The notes: generated by a model not told the origin, from the sequence alone. Numbered from the stretch's first letter, positions 31,493 to 41,404 are shown. The stretch is 64,000 bases of DNA from Duganella callida (GCF_004614165.1 NZ_SPVG01000073.1:1-64000), one strand, 5' to 3'. Numbers and translations are program-made.

Positions 31493-33133
31493 TCAGGCCG
31501 TCGCGGAGATGCCGTACTTGCGCTGGGTGTGATGGTAGTGCGCGGTCAGCGCTTCCAGCGACGGATGGCCGGGATCGATGCGGCGCATGCGCTCCAGCAG
31601 GAACTGGCATTGCTCGGCCAGCGGCGCCTCCCAGCCCAGGTCGTCCAGCTGCTTGAGCATGGCCGACGCCGCGGCCGGCAACAGCGCCATGTTGGCCGGC
31701 GCCTTGCGCAGGCCGGCGTTCAGCGTGTCCACCGCCGCGCGCAGGTCGCCATGGGTGCGTTGCTCGGCCGCGTGGGCGAGCAGTTCGTCCACCTGCACCC
31801 TGATCTGCTCGCCCATGCCTTGCGCCAGATCGTGGCGGCCGGCCTTCTCGAACACTTCCACCGCTTCGTCCATGGAGACGCCGCTGTCGGTGTCGTTCAT
31901 CAGGTTCAGCATCAGGTCCGACGCCTGCTGGTCCAGCTTCACCGCCAGGCAGCTGTGCACCAGGCTGATTTTCAGCCCGGTCGACAGGCCGCGCGTGGCG
32001 GCGATGGTATTGACGGCCGAGGTCAGCTCTGTAGCGGCGGCGGTCATGTTGCCGTTCAGTTCCTGCACCATGCCGGAGGCGATGGCGCGACAGGCGTCCA
32101 CGTTCGGCCCGCTGCGCAGCGAACGTTCCATGTCGCGGATGACGCCGCTGGCCTGGTTGGCGTCGCCTTTCTTCACCAGCGTGCGCACCAGGCGTACGTG
32201 GTCTTCCGGGTCGCGGAATTCGGAATATCTGGCCTTGGCCACCACCTGTTTAAACGCCTTCTCGGCGGCGCCGACGTCGCCGGTTTCAAACGCCACTTCG
32301 CCCAAATGGCGCAGGCGGCGCACCATGTGCGGCGAAATCGCCACCGCGTCTTCCAGCACCTTCTTGGCTGCTTCGTACTGGCCCTGGGCCTGCAGCGTGC
32401 GCGCCAGCAGGTCGTAGGCGGCCATGAAGCGGTTGTTCTGCGCCAGCAGCAGGTCCAGCGCTTCCTGCGCCTCCGGGTACTTTTGCAGGCCGAAGCGGCA
32501 GCGCGCCAGGCCCAGATGTGCCCATGCGATGGGCCGCGTCATGAGGATCCACTGGTAGACCATCTCGGCCTCGGCCAGCTCCTGTTGGTCGAACAGCAGT
32601 TCGGCGCGCAGGCGGGCGAAGTCGATGGCGTAGCGCGGCGTGCGTTCTTCCAGCGCCTTGCATTCGGCGATGGCCTTGCGCACATTGCCCATTTCGATCA
32701 GATGGTACACCGGCAGGAACACGTCGCGCCGTTCGACCGCGCGGCGGATGCGCTGGAGCAGGGCGTCGACGGTGAACGGCTTGAGCACGTAATCGGTCGG
32801 CGTCAGTTCGGCGGCGCCGATCACCTTGCCGTAGTCGCCCTCCGAGGTGATCATGATGAAGATGGTCCACGGCGAAATCAGTTTATGGTGCCGCAGGTCT
32901 TCCAGCAGTTGCTGGCCATCCTGGCCATTGTTGTCGCCGCTGCCGTTGCCAAGGTCGTACTCGCACAAAATGATGTCGAACGGCTTCTTGGTCAGCTGGC
33001 GGATGGCCGTGCCCGAGCTGACCGCATAATCGATCTTGCTGATTGACGACTGGCTGAGCATGTTGTGCAGGTTGCCGCGCATGCCCGGGTTGGGGTCGAC
33101 GATCAGCACCGACAAGTCGCTATATTCTGCCAT
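31493..33133 (-). CDS. Degenerate receiver domain with tetratricopeptide repeats
   Basis: A 546-residue protein. Residues 1-130 form a CheY-like receiver, and the rest is helical repeats of TPR type (ALEERTPRYAIDFARLRAELL, PIAWAHLGLARCRFGLQKYPE, LLARTLQAQGQYEAAKKVLEDA). In the receiver the residue aligned with the phospho-accepting Asp is Glu58 (IILCEYDLGNGSG). Of the two acidic pocket residues only Asp13 is present, followed by Pro14, while the conserved Lys in YVLKPF remains. It therefore looks like a pseudo-receiver that may sit in one conformation. The TPR part probably binds partner proteins. No histidine kinase is adjacent. Confidence 0.85.
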   Translation of the reverse strand: MAEYSDLSVLIVDPNPGMRGNLHNMLSQSSISKIDYAVSSGTAIRQLTKKPFDIILCEYDLGNGSGDNNGQDGQQLLEDLRHHKLISPWTIFIMITSEGDYGKVIGAAELTPTDYVLKPFTVDALLQRIRRAVERRDVFLPVYHLIEMGNVRKAIAECKALEERTPRYAIDFARLRAELLFDQQELAEAEMVYQWILMTRPIAWAHLGLARCRFGLQKYPEAQEALDLLLAQNNRFMAAYDLLARTLQAQGQYEAAKKVLEDAVAISPHMVRRLRHLGEVAFETGDVGAAEKAFKQVVAKARYSEFRDPEDHVRLVRTLVKKGDANQASGVIRDMERSLRSGPNVDACRAIASGMVQELNGNMTAAATELTSAVNTIAATRGLSTGLKISLVHSCLAVKLDQQASDLMLNLMNDTDSGVSMDEAVEVFEKAGRHDLAQGMGEQIRVQVDELLAHAAEQRTHGDLRAAVDTLNAGLRKAPANMALLPAAASAMLKQLDDLGWEAPLAEQCQFLLERMRRIDPGHPSLEALTAHYHHTQRKYGISATA

Positions 33134-33298
33134 TGTTACGCTTCCACGCTAAGATTTGCTCAGCATACTCCAAGGCAAATGAAAATACCGTTTTTTGCCC
33201 GTGGCAGAGGGCGTTTGTGGGGTAAACTGGCCGAAAATGTTGCTTCTGAGGCAGCTTTTGCTTGTCGTTACCACTATATGACGGGACTGATAGCGGGT

Positions 33299-33304
33299 AT
33301 AATG
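33299..33304 (+). promoter_or_regulatory. purL: -10 box of purL
   Basis: A perfect TATAAT preceded by GGG; no good -35. A leader of about 90 bases would follow, ending without a visible Shine-Dalgarno before the purL ATG. The leader holds a small GCAGC/GCTGC hairpin (about 33368-33381). Confidence 0.5.
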
Positions 33305-33398
33305 CGCGCAAAGGAAAATCCGCAAGACCGAATTCATAGCATCTCGTGCCTCATTCCCCTTTAAACCGCAGCCTAGCTGCATCAACCATCTCCCAACC

Positions 33399-36300
33399 AT
33401 GCTGATTCTGCCGGGCTCCAATGCCCTGTCCGCATTCCGCAGCCAACGCCTGTTGAACCAACTGCAAGCTGTGCTGCCATCGGTTGCCGCCGTCCAGGCG
33501 CGCTATGTCCACTTTGTCGAGGCTGCCCAGCCGCTGTCCGCCGATGACACCAGCCGCCTGCAAGGCTTGCTGACCTACGGCGAGCCTGCGCACGCCGACA
33601 ATACCGAAGGCGTGGCCGAAGAGTTCTTCGTCATCCCGCGTTTCGGCACCATCTCGCCGTGGGCGTCGAAGGCCACCGACATCGTGCACAACTGCGGCAT
33701 GGGCCACATCAAGCGCGTCGAGCGTGGCGTGGCATACCGCATCAACCTGAAGACCGGCATTCTGGGCACGTCGATCGGCGGCGCCAAGAAGCTGAGCGAG
33801 GAAGAAGTGCAGGCTGTCGTCGCGCTGCTGCACGACCGCATGACCGAATCGGTGCTGCGCTCGGCCGACGAAGCTGCCGGCCTGTTCCGCGAACTGGAGG
33901 CCCGTCCGCTGGAAAGCGTGGACGTGATCGGCAGCGGCAAGGCCGCGCTGGACAAGGCGAATACCGACCTCGGCCTGGCCATGTCGGAAGATGAGATCGA
34001 ATACCTGGACAACGCCTTCACCAAGGCCGGCCGCAACCCGACCGACGTCGAACTGATGATGTTCGCCCAGGCCAATTCCGAGCACTGCCGCCACAAGATC
34101 TTCAACGCCGACTGGACCATCGACGGCGTGGCGCAGCCGAAGTCGCTGTTCGGCATGATCAAGAATACCCACATCCTGCAGCCCAAGGGTACCGTGGTCG
34201 CCTACAGCGACAACTCGTCCATCATGGAAGGCGCGGAAGTGATGCGTTTCTTCCCGCAGTCGGGCAGCCAGGAATACGCGCCGACCACCGAACTGACCCA
34301 TACCCTGATGAAGGTGGAAACCCACAACCACCCGACCGCGATTTCGCCGTTCCCGGGCGCCTCCACTGGCGCCGGCGGTGAAATCCGCGACGAGGGCGCG
34401 ACCGGCCGCGGCGCAAAGCCGAAAGCCGGCCTGACCGGCTTCACCGTCTCCAACCTGCTGCTGCCGGGCGCCGTGCGCGCCTGGGAGAGCGACGCGGTGG
34501 TGACCGCACCGGCGGCCGAATACCGCGACAGCGGCACGCCGTACGGCAAGCCGGAACGCATCGCCTCGCCGCTGCAGATCATGATCGACGGCCCGCTGGG
34601 CGGCGCCGCGTTCAGCAACGAATTCGGCCGTCCGGTGCTGGGCGGTTACTTCCGCACCTACGAGCAGAACATCGGCAAGCAGTTCGCTGGCGCGCATGAC
34701 ACCGTGTTCGGCTACCACAAGCCGATCATGATTGCCGGCGGTATCGGCAACATCTCGGCGCAGCATACGCACAAGAATGACATCCCCGTCGGCAGCCTGC
34801 TGGTGCAGCTGGGCGGACCCGGAATGCGCATCGGCATGGGCGGTTCGGCCGCCTCGTCGATGGCGACCGGCACCAATACCGCCGACCTGGACTTCGACTC
34901 GGTCCAGCGCGGCAATCCGGAAATGGAACGCCGTGCGCAGGAAGTGATCAACGGCTGCTGGCAGCTGGGGCCGAAGAACCCGATCATTTCCATCCACGAT
35001 GTGGGCGCCGGCGGCTTGTCCAACGCCTTCCCGGAAATCACCAACGACGCCAAGCGCGGCGCGATCTTCGATCTGCGCAAGATTCCGCTGGAAGAAAGCG
35101 GCATGGCGCCGAAGGAAATCTGGTCCAACGAATCGCAGGAACGTTATGTGCTGGCGATCGCGCCGGAAGACCTGCCGGTATTCCAGGCCATCTGCGAACG
35201 CGAGCGCAGCCCGTTCGCCGTGGTCGGCACCGCCACGGAAGAACGCCAGCTGAAACTGATCGACCGCGATTTGGGCAACGAGCCGGTCGACATGCCGATG
35301 GAAGTCCTGCTGGGCAAGCCGCCAAAAATGCAGCGCGACGTGCACCATGTGCAGAACGACTTCCCGGCCATCGACCTGACCGGCGTCGACCTGGAAGAAG
35401 CCGCGCAGCGCGTGCTGCTGCTGCCGACCGTGGGCGACAAATCGTTCCTGATCACCATCGGCGACCGCACCGTGGGCGGCATGTCCGTGCGCGACCAGAT
35501 GGTCGGTCCGTGGCAGGTGCCGGTGGCCGATTGCGCCGTCACCGCCATGAGCTTCGAAGGCTACAAGGGCGAGGCGATGGCCATGGGCGAACGCACGCCG
35601 GTGGCCGTGATCGACGCCGCCGCCTCGGGCCGCATGGCCGTGGCGGAAGCCATCACCAACCTGGCCGCCGCGCCGATCGCGGACATCTCCGACATCAAGC
35701 TGTCGGCCAACTGGATGGCCGCCTGCGGCCAGCCGGGCCAGGACGCGGCGCTGTACGACACCGTCAAGGCGGTCGGCATGGAACTGTGTCCGGCGCTGGG
35801 CATCAGCATCCCGGTGGGCAAGGATTCGCTGTCCATGCGCACAACATGGAAAGAAAGCGGGAAAGATGGCGATGTCGCCAAGGCTGTGCTGTCGCCGGTC
35901 TCGCTGATCGTCTCCTCGTTCGCACCGGTGTACGACGTGCGCAAGGCGCTGACGCCGCAGCTGCGCACCGACCTGGGCGATACTGCGCTGATCCTGATCG
36001 ACCTGGGCCGCGGCAAGAACCGCATGGGCGCCTCGGCGCTGGCGCAAGTCATGGGCCAGCTGGGCAACAGCGTGCCGGACGTCGACAATCCGGAAGACCT
36101 GAAAGCCTTCTTCGCCGCCATCCAGCAACTGAACAAGGATGGCAAGCTGCTGGCCTACCATGACCGTTCGGACGGCGGCCTGTACGGCACGCTGACCGAG
36201 ATGGCGTTTGCCGGCCGCGCCGGCCTGTCGGTCAACCTCGACATCCTGACGCTGGAAGACGGCCACGGCGCCGACCAGGGCGACGCCAAGAACTGGGCCA

Positions 36301-37460
36301 CCCAGATCGGCGAGCGCCGCAACGACCAGACCCTGCGCGCGTTGTTTTCGGAAGAACTGGGCGCCGTGATCCAGGTGCGCGCCGACGAAAAATCGGCCGT
36401 GATGGACGTGCTGCGCTCGTTCAACCTGGGCGCTTGCAGCCACATCATCGGCAAGCTGAACGACCGTGGCGTGATCGAATTCACCCGCGACGCCAAGGTC
36501 ATCTATCAGCAGCCGCGCTCGGCGCTGCACCGTTTGTGGAGCGAAACCAGCTGGCGCATCGCCCGCCTGCGTGACAACCCGGCCTGCGCCGACGCCGAAT
36601 ACGACCGTCTGCTGGACGAACAGGACCCGGGCATCACGCCGAAAGTCACGTTCGACCTGAGCGAGAATGTCGCTGCGCCGTTCCTGGCCACCGGCGTGCG
36701 TCCGCGTGTCGCCATCCTGCGCGAGCAGGGCGTCAACTCGCACATCGAGACCGCCTACGTGATGCACCAGGCCGGCTTCACCGCCGTCGATGTCCACATG
36801 AGCGACCTGATCGCCGGCCGCGCCAGGCTGGACGACTTCCAGGGTGTGATCGCCGTGGGCGGCTTCTCGTACGGCGACGTGCTGGGCGCGGGCGAAGGCT
36901 GGGCCAAGACCATCCTGTTCAACAACGCCCTGTCCGACCAGTTCGCCAAATTCTTCGCCCGCCAGGACACCTTCGGCCTTGGCGTGTGCAACGGCTGCCA
37001 GATGATGAGCAACCTGAAACCGCTGATTCCGGGCGCGCAGGCGTGGCCGAAGTTCACCACCAACAAATCGGAGAAATTCGAGGCGCGCTTCTCGATGGTG
37101 GAAGTGCTGGACTCGCCGTCGATCTTCTTCCAGGGCATGGCCGGCACCCAGACGCCGATCGCCATCGCTCACGGCGAAGGCTATGCCGACTTCACGCAGA
37201 CCGGCAACATCGGCGAAGCGATTGCCGCCATGCGCTTCATCGACAACCGTGGCGCCGCAACCGAAGTGTATCCGTACAACCCGAACGGCTCGCCACAAGG
37301 GTTGACCGCGGTGACCACGCCGGACGGCCGCTTCACCGTCATGATGCCGCACGCCGAGCGCGTCTTCCGCACGGTGCAACACTCGTGGGCGCCGGACGCC
37401 TGGCCCGAAGAATCGCCTTGGATGCGCATGTTCCGCAACGCCCGTAAATTCATCGGCTAA
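33399..37460 (+). CDS. purL: Phosphoribosylformylglycinamidine synthase (large single-chain PurL)
   Basis: A 1353-residue FGAM synthase combining synthetase and glutaminase domains, of the proteobacterial length. The N-terminus [19 protein letters not shown] is the conserved start. Synthetase motifs include [33 protein letters not shown], of which the HNHPTAISP part is catalytic. The C-terminal class I glutaminase has its nucleophile in GVCNGCQMM (near residue 1195) and [12 protein letters not shown] upstream. It makes FGAM from FGAR in purine synthesis. It is followed after 18 bases by palindrome B. Confidence 0.98.
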   Translation: MLILPGSNALSAFRSQRLLNQLQAVLPSVAAVQARYVHFVEAAQPLSADDTSRLQGLLTYGEPAHADNTEGVAEEFFVIPRFGTISPWASKATDIVHNCGMGHIKRVERGVAYRINLKTGILGTSIGGAKKLSEEEVQAVVALLHDRMTESVLRSADEAAGLFRELEARPLESVDVIGSGKAALDKANTDLGLAMSEDEIEYLDNAFTKAGRNPTDVELMMFAQANSEHCRHKIFNADWTIDGVAQPKSLFGMIKNTHILQPKGTVVAYSDNSSIMEGAEVMRFFPQSGSQEYAPTTELTHTLMKVETHNHPTAISPFPGASTGAGGEIRDEGATGRGAKPKAGLTGFTVSNLLLPGAVRAWESDAVVTAPAAEYRDSGTPYGKPERIASPLQIMIDGPLGGAAFSNEFGRPVLGGYFRTYEQNIGKQFAGAHDTVFGYHKPIMIAGGIGNISAQHTHKNDIPVGSLLVQLGGPGMRIGMGGSAASSMATGTNTADLDFDSVQRGNPEMERRAQEVINGCWQLGPKNPIISIHDVGAGGLSNAFPEITNDAKRGAIFDLRKIPLEESGMAPKEIWSNESQERYVLAIAPEDLPVFQAICERERSPFAVVGTATEERQLKLIDRDLGNEPVDMPMEVLLGKPPKMQRDVHHVQNDFPAIDLTGVDLEEAAQRVLLLPTVGDKSFLITIGDRTVGGMSVRDQMVGPWQVPVADCAVTAMSFEGYKGEAMAMGERTPVAVIDAAASGRMAVAEAITNLAAAPIADISDIKLSANWMAACGQPGQDAALYDTVKAVGMELCPALGISIPVGKDSLSMRTTWKESGKDGDVAKAVLSPVSLIVSSFAPVYDVRKALTPQLRTDLGDTALILIDLGRGKNRMGASALAQVMGQLGNSVPDVDNPEDLKAFFAAIQQLNKDGKLLAYHDRSDGGLYGTLTEMAFAGRAGLSVNLDILTLEDGHGADQGDAKNWATQIGERRNDQTLRALFSEELGAVIQVRADEKSAVMDVLRSFNLGACSHIIGKLNDRGVIEFTRDAKVIYQQPRSALHRLWSETSWRIARLRDNPACADAEYDRLLDEQDPGITPKVTFDLSENVAAPFLATGVRPRVAILREQGVNSHIETAYVMHQAGFTAVDVHMSDLIAGRARLDDFQGVIAVGGFSYGDVLGAGEGWAKTILFNNALSDQFAKFFARQDTFGLGVCNGCQMMSNLKPLIPGAQAWPKFTTNKSEKFEARFSMVEVLDSPSIFFQGMAGTQTPIAIAHGEGYADFTQTGNIGEAIAAMRFIDNRGAATEVYPYNPNGSPQGLTAVTTPDGRFTVMMPHAERVFRTVQHSWAPDAWPEESPWMRMFRNARKFIG

Positions 37461-37478
37461 ATAAGCCGAGCTCATCAG

Positions 37479-37550
37479 TCGGGGTCAGAGCCGACATTCG
37501 GACATTGGATAGCAAGCGATCCAATGTCCGAATGTCGGCTCTGACCCCGA
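37479..37550. repeat. REP-like palindrome B (GGGGTCAG ends, different core)
   Basis: A perfect inverted repeat with 32-base arms (37479-37510 and 37519-37550) around an 8-base loop AGCAAGCG. Its ends TCGGGGTCAG / CTGACCCCGA match the ends of palindromes A and C, but the interior (AGCCGACATTCGGACATT...) is unrelated. It lies between the convergent stops of purL (18 bases away) and the AlkD-like gene (2 bases away). It appears to be a second subfamily of the same repeat type, or a separate element with a convergent end sequence. Confidence 0.9.
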
Positions 37551-37552
37551 AT

Positions 37553-38248
37553 TCATAGGTGTTTGTTTGCTTCGCGGTAGGTGAGCGGTGCGAGGCGGGT
37601 TTTATTATGCAGCGTGAATGCGCGTATCGTTTCCGGTGCGTGGCGAGCGTAATCTCTTAATGCCCAGCCGATCGCTTTTTGAATAAAGAATTCTTTTTCG
37701 TGTGCGCAGTACAGTGCATAGGCGAATAATCGCTGCTCGTCGGTTTTATCGCGCCAGCCTAACTGATGCAGGATGGCAATGCGGCGGACCCACATATTCT
37801 CGTGTTTTAATGCGTCGTCCATGAACTCGTGGTCATGCCTTAAAACATCGCCGATAATGCCGGCCAAGGCATCGACGGTATCCCACCATGATTTATCTTG
37901 CGCCAGCACCAGCAGGGCGGCAATATCGGCAGGCTTTAATTCTTTCCAATGCAATGCCAATAAATCCAGCGCGATATATTGATATTCGCGTTCCGGTAAG
38001 CGCCAGAGCTCACGCGCGTATTCAAGTAATCGCTGTGCGCCGATACCTTTGAATGTTTTCAGCAGCGGCTTGGCGGCGGCGCGCCGCTGCGGTGTACCGA
38101 TGCCAAGATAATCGAACTGGTTGCGCATGTAGGCGCGCATGCCCGCTGCGCGCCCGGGGTCCGTCAATGGGGCGAGCAGGGCGTTCAGTTCGGCAAGAAA
38201 GGCTGGCTTCATGCTGGTTTCTGGCTTGTTTGGACTGGTTTCTGGCAT
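37553..38248 (-). CDS. AlkD-like DNA alkylation repair protein
   Basis: A 231-residue protein of the AlkC/AlkD HEAT-like repeat family, which excises bulky or positively charged alkylated bases. The characteristic segments MRNQFDYLGIGTPQRRAAAK, REYQYIALDLL, KSWWDTVDALAGIIG (with the Trp/Asp pair of the active site) and FFIQKAIGWALRDYARHAPE are all present in order. The start at 38248 or an in-frame ATG 12 codons later (38212) are both possible. The gene is visibly more AT-rich than purL beside it, with AT-ending codons. This may mean a different history, but the protein is intact. Confidence 0.9.
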   Translation of the reverse strand: MPETSPNKPETSMKPAFLAELNALLAPLTDPGRAAGMRAYMRNQFDYLGIGTPQRRAAAKPLLKTFKGIGAQRLLEYARELWRLPEREYQYIALDLLALHWKELKPADIAALLVLAQDKSWWDTVDALAGIIGDVLRHDHEFMDDALKHENMWVRRIAILHQLGWRDKTDEQRLFAYALYCAHEKEFFIQKAIGWALRDYARHAPETIRAFTLHNKTRLAPLTYREANKHL

Positions 38249-38257
38249 ACGCGGGAC

Positions 38258-38286
38258 ATAAAAAAAGCGCCTGCTGACAGGCGCTT
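38258..38286 (-). terminator. Terminator of the second parvulin gene
   Basis: AAGCGCCTG (38265-38273), loop CTGA, CAGGCGCTT (38278-38286). On the minus strand it is followed by a run of Ts (A-run at 38260-38266 on the plus strand). It ends just before the start of the AlkD-like gene on the same strand. Confidence 0.88.
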
Positions 38287-38306
38287 CTCTCTGGCAGTGG
38301 TCCTGA

Positions 38307-39083
38307 TTACTGGACTTTGGCCTTCTTGGTCAGTTCTTCGCGGTAGGCGACGATCTTGCGCTGTTGCAGCACTTCAGCGATCTGGCCCTTGACTTCGTCC
38401 ATCGACGGCAGTTTGGTTGGACGCGATTCTTCCAGCTTGATCACGTGGTAGCCGAATTCGGTTTTTACCGGAGTCTGGGTGATTTCACCGTTTTTCAGGG
38501 CCACCATGGCATCGGCGAAAGGCTTCACCAGTTTGCCAGGGGTCATCCAGCCGAGGTCGCCGCCATTATTGGCCGAACCGTCCTTCGATACCTTGGCCAG
38601 TTCTTCGAATTTACCGCCGGCTTTCAGTTTGGCGATAATATCCTTGGCTTCCTGTTCGGTGGCCACCAGAATATGACGCGAGTGATATTCGGTCGGGCCG
38701 ACAGAGGCTTTATATTTGTCGTATTCCGCCTTGATTTCAGCGTCCGACACCGGATTCTTTTTCACATAATCAGCCAGCATGGCGTTGATGATAATGCTTT
38801 GACGGGCATTGTCGATCGCGGCGGTGACTTCCGGCTTTTTGCCATAACCCTGTTTATCCGCTTCCTGCAGCAATACTTCGCGGCCGATCAATTCTTTCTT
38901 GACCATTTCGCGCAGCTGCGGCGAATCAGGTTGCTGGCCTTGGGCAACAACTTGCTTGACCATCTGGTCGACCTTGGAGGCAGGAATCGCCTTGCCATTC
39001 ACGGTCGCGGCGTTTTGAGCAAATGCAGGGGCTGCCGCAACGGCGATCATTGCTAACAACAGGCGGGCTGGCTTCAACATCAT
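38307..39083 (-). CDS. Periplasmic parvulin-type peptidyl-prolyl isomerase (copy 2)
   Basis: A 258-residue exported isomerase. The signal peptide ends at about APAFAQN. A SurA-like N-terminal helix region follows, then one parvulin domain at about residues 130-225 (YHSRHILVATEQEAKDI, GGDLGWMTPGKLVKPFADAM, TEFGYHVIKLEESRPTKLPS). It is a close paralogue of the next gene upstream: same length, same domain order and about two-thirds identical by eye. It probably folds outer-membrane or secreted proteins. Each copy has its own terminator, so they can be expressed separately. Confidence 0.92.
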   Translation of the reverse strand: MMLKPARLLLAMIAVAAAPAFAQNAATVNGKAIPASKVDQMVKQVVAQGQQPDSPQLREMVKKELIGREVLLQEADKQGYGKKPEVTAAIDNARQSIIINAMLADYVKKNPVSDAEIKAEYDKYKASVGPTEYHSRHILVATEQEAKDIIAKLKAGGKFEELAKVSKDGSANNGGDLGWMTPGKLVKPFADAMVALKNGEITQTPVKTEFGYHVIKLEESRPTKLPSMDEVKGQIAEVLQQRKIVAYREELTKKAKVQ

Positions 39084-39138
39084 TGTTTAAATCCTATATA
39101 AAAAAGCGTACAAGGGACGCATGATACCAACGCTGAAT

Positions 39139-39164
39139 CAAAAACGGCGCCCCGCAGGGCGCCG
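39139..39164 (-). terminator. Terminator between the two parvulin genes
   Basis: CGGCGCCC (39145-39152), loop CGCA, GGGCGCCG (39157-39164), with a T-run on the minus strand (plus-strand AAAA at 39141-39144). Confidence 0.8.
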
Positions 39165-39176
39165 CCTTTCATAACA

Positions 39177-39953
39177 TTACTGCACTTTTGCCTTCTTGAC
39201 CAGTTCTTCTTGGTAGGCCTGCAGTTTTTTCTGGGTCAGCGATTCCGCCACTTGCGGCTTCACTTCTTCCAGGGTCGGCAGCTTGGCCGGACGGATGTCG
39301 TCGACCTTGATCACGTGGAAGCCGTTCGGGGTCTGCACCGGCTTTTCGGTCACCTGGCCTTTTTGCAGCGAGGTGAACGCCTGCGCGAACACTGGCGGGA
39401 AGGCCGATGGCGATGCCCAGTCCAGATCGCCGCCGTTGGCAGCCGAACCGGTGTCCTTCGATTGCTTGGCCAGGTCTTCGAACTTGGCGCCGCCCTTGAT
39501 CTTGGCGATCACGTCGTTGGCTTCAGCTTCGGTGCCCAGCAGGATGTGGCGCACATGGTATTCCTTGTCGCCAGCCTGGGCGACGAAACGGTCGTATTCC
39601 GCCTTGATGTCGGCGTCCGAAACCGGGTTCTTCTTGACGTAGTCGGCGATCAGGGCGTTGACGATGATGGCCTGACGGGCGTTCTCGAGCGCGGTCTTGA
39701 CGTCGGCGTTCTTGCCGTAACCTTGCTTTTCCGCTTCCTGCATCATCACTTCGCGGCCGATCAGATCTTTCTTGATCAGTTCGCGCAGCTGCGGCGAATC
39801 CGGCTGCTGGCCTTGAGCGACGACTTGCTTGACGATGGCATCCACGCGCGAGGTCGGGATCGCCTTGCCGTTAACCACGGCAACGTTTTGCGCAAAAGCT
39901 GGTACTGCGACAACGAGGAGTGCAATCAGCAACTTGGCTGGCTTGAAGGTCAT
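39177..39953 (-). CDS. Periplasmic parvulin-type peptidyl-prolyl isomerase (copy 1)
   Basis: A 258-residue exported isomerase with a signal peptide ending near VPAFAQN, a SurA-like N-terminal domain and a parvulin domain (YHVRHILLGTEAEANDV, GGDLDWASPSAFPPVFAQAF, TPNGFHVIKVDDIRPAKLP). It precedes its paralogue on the same strand by 93 bases. The N-terminal segment VNGKAIPTSRVDAIVKQVVAQGQQPD is nearly the same in both copies, while the parvulin domains differ more. This points to an older tandem duplication. Confidence 0.92.
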   Translation of the reverse strand: MTFKPAKLLIALLVVAVPAFAQNVAVVNGKAIPTSRVDAIVKQVVAQGQQPDSPQLRELIKKDLIGREVMMQEAEKQGYGKNADVKTALENARQAIIVNALIADYVKKNPVSDADIKAEYDRFVAQAGDKEYHVRHILLGTEAEANDVIAKIKGGAKFEDLAKQSKDTGSAANGGDLDWASPSAFPPVFAQAFTSLQKGQVTEKPVQTPNGFHVIKVDDIRPAKLPTLEEVKPQVAESLTQKKLQAYQEELVKKAKVQ

Positions 39954-40074
39954 TATTAATTCCTGTAAAGGGAAAGTTTTAGCGAAATTGCCTGGAGGAG
40001 GAGTGCGGACTGTTTGAGGTCTTTATCGTTAATTATGAAAGCCGACAGCGGCCACTCCACCGCCAAGCGCTACA

Positions 40075-40356
40075 TCATACTTCGGACGGAGCCAATGCGG
40101 TAATGGCCAATGCATGAATTTCTTTATGCATCATATCGTGCACGGAATCATACACGAGTCGATGTCTTGTGACGAGTTTAAGACCTTCGAAATGTAACGA
40201 AACAATTCTGACATTGTAGTGCCCGCCGCCGGAGGCCGCGCCGGCGTGACCGGCGTGGGCGGCGGAGTCGTCTTCCAGCACCAGTTCCTGCGGCTGCAAC
40301 GTGTCTTCAAAGCGCGCGCGCATGCGCTCCAGGCGGGTATCTTGAATCTGGTTCAT
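40075..40356 (-). CDS. BolA family protein
   Basis: A 93-residue protein with the BolA fold: an N-terminal helix (TRLERMRARFEDTLQPQEL), the sheet VRIVSLHFEGLKLVTRHRLVYDSV, and the C-terminal helix with EIHALAITALAP. The loop has an extra His/Gly-rich stretch (DDSAAHAGHAGAASGGGHYNV). BolA proteins bind monothiol glutaredoxin with a shared [2Fe-2S] cluster or act in stress and cell-shape control. It overlaps yciB by 4 bases (ATGA), so it is the second gene of a yciB-bolA pair. Confidence 0.92.
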   Translation of the reverse strand: MNQIQDTRLERMRARFEDTLQPQELVLEDDSAAHAGHAGAASGGGHYNVRIVSLHFEGLKLVTRHRLVYDSVHDMMHKEIHALAITALAPSEV

Positions 40357-40982
40357 GCCTGGTCCTTGATGTGGCGCGACAAATAAATCGTTTGCGCAAC
40401 GATAAACACAAACATGATGCCGGTCGAGCCGAATGCCTTAAAGCTGACCCAGGCGTCGGTATTCCCTTTAAACAGTACAAACGCCAGATACCAGTTCAGC
40501 GCGCCCATAAAGGCAAAGAAAATCACCCACACCATATTCAAACGGCCCCAGATCGGCTCCGGCAGGTCGATGATTTCCTGCATGGATTTGCGCATCAGGT
40601 TTTTTTTGAACAGCAGATCGCTGAACAGCAATACCGCCGCAAACAGCCAGTACACGATACTGAGCTTCCATTTGATGAAATCTTCATCGTGCAGGTAAAT
40701 CGTCAAGCCGCCGAAGACCACGAACATGGCCAGCGACACCCACAGCACCCCGTCGACCTTGCGCCCGCGCAGCTTGATCCAGGCAATCTGCGCCATCGTG
40801 GCCAGGATACCGACCAGCGTGGCGATCACGATGGGCGACTGTTCCGCGGTCACCGAGCCGCCGGAAATCATGCCGCTCATGTGGGTGTTGATGAAGTGCT
40901 GGGCGGCGTCGGCGTTCCAGCCGGCCAGCTTGTAGGACGCGAAGAACAGCAGTACCGGGATCAGGTCGAACAGAAATTTCAT
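40353..40982 (-). CDS. yciB: Inner membrane septation protein YciB (IspZ)
   Basis: A 209-residue polytopic membrane protein with about five hydrophobic helices. It begins MKFLFDLIPVLLFFASYKLAG and has the family segments LFSDLLFKKNLMRKSMQ and MGALNWYLAFVLF. YciB links envelope synthesis with cell division and is needed for normal septation in Shigella. It sits between msrB (6 bases upstream) and bolA (4-base overlap), an operon order widespread in betaproteobacteria. Confidence 0.95.
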   Translation of the reverse strand: MKFLFDLIPVLLFFASYKLAGWNADAAQHFINTHMSGMISGGSVTAEQSPIVIATLVGILATMAQIAWIKLRGRKVDGVLWVSLAMFVVFGGLTIYLHDEDFIKWKLSIVYWLFAAVLLFSDLLFKKNLMRKSMQEIIDLPEPIWGRLNMVWVIFFAFMGALNWYLAFVLFKGNTDAWVSFKAFGSTGIMFVFIVAQTIYLSRHIKDQA

Positions 40983-40988
40983 GGTGGT

Positions 40989-41390
40989 TTATTGGTCTTG
41001 TGAGTCGAATCGCAGCGAAGCCGAGTTGATGCAATAGCGCAGGCCGGTCGGCGGGGGGCCGTCCGGGAACACGTGGCCCAGGTGGGCATCGCACACGGCG
41101 CAGATGATCTCCGTACGCAGCATACCATGCGAACGGTCGACTTTTTCGATCACGTTGGCCGGATCGATCGGTTCGAAATAGCTCGGCCAGCCGCAGCCCG
41201 AATCGAACTTGGCGTCGGAGCGGAACAGCGGCGTATTGCAGCACACGCAGGTGTAGACGCCGGCTTCGTGGTGATCCCAGAATTTGCCGGTGAAGGCGCG
41301 TTCGGTGGCGGCGTGGCGGGTGACTTGGTATTCCATCGGGTCCAATTGGGCGCGCCATTCGGCGTCGGATTTCGCAACTTTATTGCTCAT
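40989..41390 (-). CDS. msrB: Peptide methionine-R-sulfoxide reductase MsrB
   Basis: A 133-residue enzyme that reduces the R-epimer of methionine sulfoxide. The zinc-binding pairs Cys48/Cys51 and Cys97/Cys100 are present, and the catalytic Cys120 lies in [11 protein letters not shown]. Other signatures are [14 protein letters not shown] and [12 protein letters not shown]. It is the upstream gene of msrB-yciB-bolA and lies 14 bases after selO, so all four may be co-transcribed. SelO and MsrB both belong to oxidative-stress defence. Confidence 0.97.
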   Translation of the reverse strand: MSNKVAKSDAEWRAQLDPMEYQVTRHAATERAFTGKFWDHHEAGVYTCVCCNTPLFRSDAKFDSGCGWPSYFEPIDPANVIEKVDRSHGMLRTEIICAVCDAHLGHVFPDGPPPTGLRYCINSASLRFDSQDQ

Positions 41391-41404
41391 GGCTTAATAC
41401 TTTC

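Noticed and set aside
33065..33364. A 99-codon frame upstream of purL
   Set aside because: It starts inside the receiver-TPR gene region, has no SD and runs across the purL promoter; the translation looks random.
33351..37475. A 1374-codon open frame opposite purL, and similar long frames opposite lon (766), oplAH (1215) and the thiolase operon (1133)
   Set aside because: In GC-rich DNA the frame opposite a real gene often stays open. These frames have His/Gln/Arg-rich translations with no recognisable domain, and the genes on the other strand are certain.
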